Of a stretch of DNA of 64,000 nt, positions 59,238 to 64,000 are shown in pieces (the first letter of the stretch is position 1; each line of letters begins with the position of its first letter). The notes below the pieces were generated by a model. The model did not search any database, had not been told where the DNA came from, and worked only from the letters and a program-made list of their open reading frames with translations. A program made the position numbers and the translations under genes. Source of the stretch: DATLZU01 sp035573855 (GTDB lineage Bacteria; Nitrospirota; Nitrospiria; Nitrospirales; Nitrospiraceae); the NCBI GenBank assembly GCA_035573855.1, contig DATLZU010000057.1:1-64000 (forward strand). Direction: 5' to 3'.

Positions 59238-60914
59238 ATGCCGATCGGGGACTTCCTGCCTCAATATGTCCGCACGAACGTCGTCCGGGACATTGTCGCC
59301 CATCTCAGCCTGTTTCTCCGATTGGAGCGCAGGATGCTCGGGATCATCGCCTCCTATGCCGTGGCGATCGGCCTGTTCATGCTGGGCGTGCCGATCGCAG
59401 TCCAGGAATTGGTCAGCACGTTTTCCTTCGCTGTCGAACCGCGCATGATCCTGACGCTCGCCCTAGCGGTCGCCGGGACGTTGATGGGCGTCGCCGCCTT
59501 CCGCGTGCTGCAGGCCCGTGCGGTCGAAACGCTCAACCAGCGTCTCTATACTCGCGTCGCTGTCGCGTTCACCGAGGCCCTGCCCCGGCTGCGCGAAGAC
59601 CATTTCCTGCCGCAACACGCCTACCGCTTCATGGAAGCCGACCTGTTGACCCGTGCCCTGGCGGCGATGACGGCGGATCTGTTCAATGTCGTCGTGGTTG
59701 GGTCGATCGGCATGACGATGCTGGTCTTCTATCATCCCTTTTTCGCCGCCTACAACCTGGCGCTGGTCGCCGGCTTCGTCTTCCTCGTCTCGCTGTTCGG
59801 CCGTGGCGGGTTCCTCATCACGCTGGACATGTCTCGTCTGCATTACGAGATTTTCCACTGGATGCAAAACATCGCGCTCAATCTCGCCCACCTGCGGGCC
59901 GCCGGCTCCAGTCCCTATTTGCTGCACAAAACCGACGCGCTGACCCGAGCGTACGTGAAAGTGCGGCAGCGCCGCTCGGATCTCCTCACTGGACGCCAAT
60001 ACAAAGCGGCGTCCCTGTGGCACGTGGCGGGCCACAGCGGCTTGATCGCTATGGCCGGCTTGTTGGTCGCCGAGGGTCAGCTCACTGTCGGGCAATTCGC
60101 CGCCGCCGAGGTGATCGTGGGCAATCTCCTGTTGAACTTGGACACGCTGGCCCGCCGTATCGCGGTGCTGTTCTTCGCCTTCGTGTCGTTCCGGGAAATG
60201 GCCGGATTCTTCGCGCTGCCGAAGGAGGTCCCGCTTCCCAAAGTTCACCTCCCGATCGCGCGGTTCGGCGAAGGGGTCACGGTGACGGGCAAGAATCTGG
60301 CCTTCGCCTATCCAGGCTCGGCTCCCCTGTTCAGTCATTTCAACCTTGAGGTCGCGCCCGGCGAAAAAGTGGCGGTCCTCTGCCGGAGCAGCACCGAGAA
60401 GACGGCGCTGGCCAAGGTGTTGGCCGGCCTCTATGCGCCGACCGCCGGGGTCGTCCGCTATAACGATATGAATCTCGTCGACCTCAGCATGGATTCGATC
60501 AGCTCGTGCCGGGGGCTGGTGCTGGATTCTCATCCCACGCTGCTGGACGGTACCCTGGAGGATAACATCGTCTTGGGCCGTCCGTCGATTTCCTTCGACG
60601 ATATCCAGTGGGCCCTGCGCTTCGTGGAACTGGAAGAGGAGGTCGACGCGCTCCCGGACGGCTTGCGGACCATGGTCACGGGACACGGCAAGGATTTCAC
60701 GCTGAGCCAGATCTTGCGGATCCTGGTCGCGCGAGCCATCGTCACGCGGCCGCGCCTGCTGATCTTCGACGGGACCCTGCACAGCATGATCCCGAGCCTG
60801 CGCGAGGTCCTGCTTCGCCGGCTGTGCTCGAAGGAGGAAGAGTGGTCGGTCATTTTCGTCTCCAACGACCCGAGCTTCACGAGTTATGTGGATCGGCATG
60901 TCTTGCTGCGCTGA
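59238..60914 (+). CDS. ABC exporter-like protein with degenerate ATPase, fluoride-riboswitch controlled
   Basis: 558 residues from ATG 59238 (GTG 59217 possible); longer starts would lie inside the riboswitch. The N-terminal half has six hydrophobic helices like type IV ABC exporters. The C-terminal half is a recognisable nucleotide-binding domain, but all catalytic motifs are changed: Walker A is CRSSTEKTAL (glycines lost, Lys kept), the Q-loop Gln is replaced by Asp (LVLDSHPTLLDGT), LSGGQ becomes TLSQI, Walker B ends IFDGT without the catalytic Glu, and the switch His is Asn (FVSNDP). It is therefore probably a pseudo-ATPase scaffold or regulator in the inner membrane. Followed 31 bases later by a secreted protein. 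Confidence 0.85.
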   Translation: MPIGDFLPQYVRTNVVRDIVAHLSLFLRLERRMLGIIASYAVAIGLFMLGVPIAVQELVSTFSFAVEPRMILTLALAVAGTLMGVAAFRVLQARAVETLNQRLYTRVAVAFTEALPRLREDHFLPQHAYRFMEADLLTRALAAMTADLFNVVVVGSIGMTMLVFYHPFFAAYNLALVAGFVFLVSLFGRGGFLITLDMSRLHYEIFHWMQNIALNLAHLRAAGSSPYLLHKTDALTRAYVKVRQRRSDLLTGRQYKAASLWHVAGHSGLIAMAGLLVAEGQLTVGQFAAAEVIVGNLLLNLDTLARRIAVLFFAFVSFREMAGFFALPKEVPLPKVHLPIARFGEGVTVTGKNLAFAYPGSAPLFSHFNLEVAPGEKVAVLCRSSTEKTALAKVLAGLYAPTAGVVRYNDMNLVDLSMDSISSCRGLVLDSHPTLLDGTLEDNIVLGRPSISFDDIQWALRFVELEEEVDALPDGLRTMVTGHGKDFTLSQILRILVARAIVTRPRLLIFDGTLHSMIPSLREVLLRRLCSKEEEWSVIFVSNDPSFTSYVDRHVLLR

Positions 60915-60945
60915 TCCGGCGCTGCCGCGGGCACGCGGGTGTTTC

Positions 60946-61497
60946 ATGATCCCGCAGCGGAACTTTGGCGGCTGGGCCGGGATGCTCCGGACCGGCGTCG
61001 TCCTCGCGCTCGCCAGCTTCTGCGGCGTGCTGTCGCCGCCGTCCGCGACCGCCGGCGAGATGGAGCGGGACCCCGGAGGGTTTTACGGCATCCGCTGGGG
61101 CGCCAAGCTGGCTGATGTCCCGGAGCTCGTCCAGGTCGAGGCCGGAGACCGCCTTCAGACGTACGAATTCAAGCACGGTGCCCCGCTGTTGGGCGATGCC
61201 CGGCCCGACTCGGTCCGATTGATCGCTATCCACGGGCAATTCGCGCGCGCCACCGTCCGGTATCGTGGCGCGCAGACTCATGGGCAGATCCTGGCCTATC
61301 TGGAGCGAGAATTCGGCCGGGCTGACCGGACCCCCGGCTCGATGATCCGCGGGCTGAACCAGGAATTCAACTGGCGCGGCTCCGATACGGAGGTGAACCT
61401 GACCTACGAGGGCTTTGGCGAACGCGGCATCATCTTCATCGAAAGCCGCACCCTGGCGCCGCGGTTCAACGACGTGATCCCCGAGCACGGTTATTGA
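60946..61497 (+). CDS. Secreted protein in the fluoride-controlled transcript
   Basis: 183 residues from ATG 60946. Signal peptide (LRTGVVLALASFCGVLSPPSATAG), then a compact domain: GGFYGIRWGAKLADVPELVQVE, TYEFKHGAPLLGDARPDSVRLIAIHGQFARATVRY, ILAYLEREFGRAD and LTYEGFGERGIIFIESRTL. The pattern resembles small periplasmic proteins of unknown function that open with YGIRWG. Likely periplasmic. Cotranscribed with the ABC-like gene; weak ribosome site. Confidence 0.7.
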   Translation: MIPQRNFGGWAGMLRTGVVLALASFCGVLSPPSATAGEMERDPGGFYGIRWGAKLADVPELVQVEAGDRLQTYEFKHGAPLLGDARPDSVRLIAIHGQFARATVRYRGAQTHGQILAYLEREFGRADRTPGSMIRGLNQEFNWRGSDTEVNLTYEGFGERGIIFIESRTLAPRFNDVIPEHGY

Positions 61498-61548
61498 TGG
61501 CGATTTCCCACGAGCCGCCCTCGGGAATCCGCGTTGGCTGCCGACCGG

Positions 61549-61578
61549 TTGACGGAGTTTCCGAACCGGGTGTATAAA
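61549..61578 (+). promoter_or_regulatory. Promoter of the second fluoride riboswitch
   Basis: TTGACG (61549-61554) and TATAAA (61573-61578) with an 18-base spacer, about 20 bases before the aptamer. Confidence 0.65.
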
Positions 61579-61596
61579 AACTCAGTACTCTGTCAT

Positions 61597-61682
61597 CAGG
61601 TGATGGAGTTCACCTGAAGCGCCGGGCTGGACGGCCCGGCTGATGACTCCTACCGGCGGTTTCCGCGGTAGGAGTTTTTTTA
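61597..61682 (+). promoter_or_regulatory. Fluoride riboswitch with terminator platform, number 2
   Basis: The aptamer (61597-61653) reads CAGGTGATGGAGTTCACCTG, AAGCG, a CCGGGC/GCCCGG arm and CTGATGACTCCTACC. The pseudoknot pairing GGAGT with ACTCC is perfect. ACTCCTACCG pairs with CGGTAGGAGT to form the terminator, with seven Ts (61646-61682). The only Shine-Dalgarno-like stretch for the next gene (TAGGAG) is inside this stem, so both transcription and translation could be controlled. Confidence 0.9.
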
Positions 61683-61685
61683 TTT

Positions 61686-63497
61686 ATGGCGCCTGCCTCC
61701 GCTCAACCCAAGGAATGGCTGATCGCTCGCCTCGCCGAATTCCACGGCGTGTTGGCGGAGATGGGCTCCGACTTCACCGGGCTCGCCGCGCGCGTCGCGG
61801 AATTGTCCGATCGTTACGACCAAGGCCGGTTCCGGCTCGCAGTCTTGGGACAATTCAAGCGCGGGAAGAGCAGCCTGCTGAACGCCTTGTTGGGCGAACC
61901 GCTCCTCCCCACCGGCGTCCTCCCCTTGACTGCCATCCCGACCCTCCTGCGCTATGGTCCGGAGCGCCGGGTCCGTGTGATCCGGCTGGATGGGCGGCAG
62001 GAGGAGCATGTCGGGACGGCGGACGCGTTGACGCAGGTCCTGACCCGCTTTGTCACCGAACGAGAAAACCCCGCCAATCGGCTCGGCGTCGCGCAGGTCG
62101 AAGTGGACCATCCCTCGGCGTTGCTCGCGAACGGGGTGGAGATCATCGACACCCCCGGCATCGGGTCCACCTTGCCGCACAACACCGAGATGGCGCGGCA
62201 CGTCTTGCCGGTCTGCGACGGCGCGCTCTTTATTCTCTCGCCCGACCCGCCGATCACCGAGATCGAACTGCAATTCCTCCGGCTGGTCAAGGAGGCAGTC
62301 GCCCGGGTGGTCTTCGTCCTGACGAAAGCCGACCTCCTTCCGACCCCGGAGCGGGCCGAGGTGCTCGCCTTCCTCCAACGGGTGCTGCATGAGCAAGCGG
62401 GCTTCCGCGCCGAAGAGCGCATCTTCACGATTTCCGCGCGCCAGGCGCTGGAGGCGCGCGCCACCGCCTCGGCTCCTCTTCTCTCCGAAAGCGGGATCAC
62501 GGCCTTGGAGACGTACCTGGCGGACTTTCTCGTCACCGACAAGCAGGCGGCGTTGCAAGAGGCCGTTCGAACGAAAGCGGCGCGGATGATCGGTGAGGCC
62601 CTGTTTGCCCTGGACCTGCAGCGCCGCGTGATCGATCTGCCTCGTGAAGATTTGGAGCGGCGCGCGGCGCGCTTCGACGCCCATCTCGAAACGATGGAGC
62701 GCGAACGGGTGTACTTCCATGATCGGCTGGCCGGAGACCGGCAACGGCTGTTGGCGGAGCTTGACCGGCTGGCGGACGCGCTCGTTGAGCCAGCGACCAA
62801 AGCCCTGTCGGCCTGTGCGGAGACCGTGCGCGGCGAAACCGGCGCCGGCATAGCCGGCGCGGAGCTGCCACGCCGGATCTCCACCTTGCTGGCCGAAGAA
62901 GTCGATCGGGTGTTCGGGCAGGCGGCACGCGAGCTGTCGGCCGCCGTCGCTTCCCGGTTCCATGCCGTTCAAGACCTCCACTGCCGGGAGCTCGAACATC
63001 TCATCGACCGCGTGCGGCGAACCGCGGCGGACTTGTTCGAGGTGCCCTGCCTGGACACCGCGGCGGTGGACCGCCTTGAAACCGTCCGCGAGCCCCGGGT
63101 GATCAGCCAACGCTGGGTGACCTCCTTTACCGAGGAAGCCGGGGTCTGGATCACTTGGCTTCTGCCGCGGCGCTTGCGGGCCAAGCGCTTCGACCGCCGC
63201 CTGCGCGAGACCATCGCGTATCTGGTCAGACGGAACGTCGAGGAGATCCGCTGGGCGACGCGCCAGAACCTGGAGGAGACCTTTCGCCAGTTCGAAGCGC
63301 GGATGGATGCGCAGCTCGACGCCGCGATCGGGCACATCCGCACGGCAGTGCGCGCCGCACTCGAACGTCAAGCCCGACGCGAGGCGGCCGGGCTTCCGGA
63401 GCTGGAGCGGCTGAAGGGTTTTCGGCCGCGGCTGACGCAGTTGCTGGCGGAGCTGTCGCCGCCTGGGAAGGCAACCTCGTACGGCAGCCCGTTGTAA
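61686..63497 (+). CDS. Dynamin-like large GTPase, fluoride-riboswitch controlled
   Basis: 603 residues; the ATG is 4 bases after the terminator T run. GTPase motifs: G1 GQFKRGKS (55-62), G2 Thr in PLTAIPT (82), G3 DTPG (155-158), G4 TKAD (213-216). Long helical segments follow (about 280-460 and 500-600) as in bacterial dynamin-like proteins, with a hydrophobic/basic stretch (VWITWLLPRRLRAKRF, about 480) that may bind membrane. The protein should remodel or fuse membranes or act in repair of membrane damage. Followed 54 bases later by a HEAT-repeat gene in the same direction. Confidence 0.88.
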   Translation: MAPASAQPKEWLIARLAEFHGVLAEMGSDFTGLAARVAELSDRYDQGRFRLAVLGQFKRGKSSLLNALLGEPLLPTGVLPLTAIPTLLRYGPERRVRVIRLDGRQEEHVGTADALTQVLTRFVTERENPANRLGVAQVEVDHPSALLANGVEIIDTPGIGSTLPHNTEMARHVLPVCDGALFILSPDPPITEIELQFLRLVKEAVARVVFVLTKADLLPTPERAEVLAFLQRVLHEQAGFRAEERIFTISARQALEARATASAPLLSESGITALETYLADFLVTDKQAALQEAVRTKAARMIGEALFALDLQRRVIDLPREDLERRAARFDAHLETMERERVYFHDRLAGDRQRLLAELDRLADALVEPATKALSACAETVRGETGAGIAGAELPRRISTLLAEEVDRVFGQAARELSAAVASRFHAVQDLHCRELEHLIDRVRRTAADLFEVPCLDTAAVDRLETVREPRVISQRWVTSFTEEAGVWITWLLPRRLRAKRFDRRLRETIAYLVRRNVEEIRWATRQNLEETFRQFEARMDAQLDAAIGHIRTAVRAALERQARREAAGLPELERLKGFRPRLTQLLAELSPPGKATSYGSPL

Positions 63498-63551
63498 GGC
63501 GTTCGAGCAGACGCGGCCGAGCGCGGCGTCGGCGATGCATGGTGAGCGACG

Positions 63552-64000
63552 ATGGACGTTCGTGAAGCGGATCGTCATCCGGCCGATGATGAGGACATCG
63601 AGGCTCTCGTGCGCGGCCTCGACAACCTGCATTGGAATCTTCAGGTTCAGGCGGACATCCTGAGACTGGGCGAACGCGCCGTCCCGGCCTTGGCGCGCTT
63701 CCTGCTCGGGCCGCCCAGCCAATTCCCTCAAGGACGGGTGCTGGCGGCCGAGGCCCTCGGCCGGATCAAAGGAGAGTCAGCCTTCCACGCACTGTTGAAC
63801 GCCCTCGATCCCCGGCGTCTCGTCGGACTCAGCCCGCTCCTGCGCCTTTCCGAGGAAGACGTGCAGAACGCCGTCGCCCGCCAACTGGCTCGGATCGGCG
63901 ATCGGCGTGCGATCCCGGCGCTGCTGGACGCCTTGCGCAGCCAGCACCTGGTCAGCGCCGCCGAGGCGTTGGTCCGCTTCCATGAAACGGCGGCGTTGCC
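63552..64000 (+). CDS. HEAT-repeat protein, truncated by the window end
   Basis: Starts with ATG 63552 and remains open to the last base (149 residues seen). Begins MDVREADRHPADDEDIEAL and contains HEAT-like helical repeats: ERAVPALARFLLG, QGRVLAAEALGRIKGESAFHALLNALD, EEDVQNAVARQLARIGDRRAIPALLDALR. Soluble scaffold, probably a partner of the dynamin-like GTPase just upstream. The remainder is outside the window. Confidence 0.8.
   Translation, partial: MDVREADRHPADDEDIEALVRGLDNLHWNLQVQADILRLGERAVPALARFLLGPPSQFPQGRVLAAEALGRIKGESAFHALLNALDPRRLVGLSPLLRLSEEDVQNAVARQLARIGDRRAIPALLDALRSQHLVSAAEALVRFHETAAL

Overview
The window (GC-rich, roughly 60 percent or more by eye) looks like the chromosome of a Nitrospirota bacterium, most likely a Nitrospira. 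This is inferred from the gene mix: a six-gene Hyf/complex-I-like operon whose large subunit lacks nickel ligands, paired AlgE-type outer-membrane barrels, many c-type cytochrome and cupredoxin proteins, several sigma54 activators, and very repeat-rich intergenic DNA. No rRNA, tRNA, CRISPR or phage region was seen.

Layout. 1-8580: the 5' tip of an IS110-type transposase, then a minus-strand hyfB-C-E-F-F-G-like operon. 8751-9686: a periplasmic cupredoxin-like protein. 9.7-18.1 kb: a patchwork of very small genes (zinc ribbons, two-helix membrane proteins, TPR mini-proteins, a small beta-type family) around a histidine kinase/NtrC pair. 18.4-23.0 kb: three more regulators (PAS-sigma54 activator, lone receiver, NtrC/kinase pair). 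23.2-25.5 kb: cytochrome c, a DUF1264 protein and a di-haem peroxidase. 25.6-31.6 kb: a complete RND efflux system (outer-membrane factor, adaptor, pump). 32.2-35.6 kb: a lysine/2-aminoadipate catabolic cluster. 36.5-39.4 kb: arsR-arsM-acr3-arsC. 39.4-48.3 kb: housekeeping singletons (PilZ, phosphoribosyltransferase, EVE, YdcF, PQQ-type sugar dehydrogenase, YkgJ, ThrH, RecQ). 48.3-49.1 kb: a REP-associated tyrosine transposase (RAYT) flanked by REP half-sites. 49.1-53.3 kb: two AlgE-like porins with a small secreted protein between them. 53.8-57.0 kb: Uma2 nuclease, two Tat translocon subunits, a MidA-like methyltransferase. 57.3-58.9 kb: small envelope proteins and lipoproteins.

The most unusual part is the right end. 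Two fluoride riboswitches (59113-59208 and 61597-61682), each with a classical terminator expression platform, control genes that are not known fluoride exporters. The first controls an ABC-exporter-shaped protein in which every ATPase motif is degenerate, followed by a secreted protein. The second controls a dynamin-like GTPase followed by a HEAT-repeat protein that runs off the window. I infer a fluoride-responsive membrane or envelope remodelling module.

A second theme is repeats. A 21-bp-armed palindrome (core GGGGTCGGGAGTC) occurs as complete copies at 23.1, 32.1, 36.4, 46.5 and 57.9 kb, almost always just after a stop codon, and as separated half-sites around the RAYT gene. Other intergenic palindromes have entered coding sequence in frame (twice in the RND pump, once in recQ). 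Start codons were chosen by Shine-Dalgarno sites and family length. Several annotated starts lie downstream of the longest open frame because that frame runs back through repeats or riboswitch DNA.
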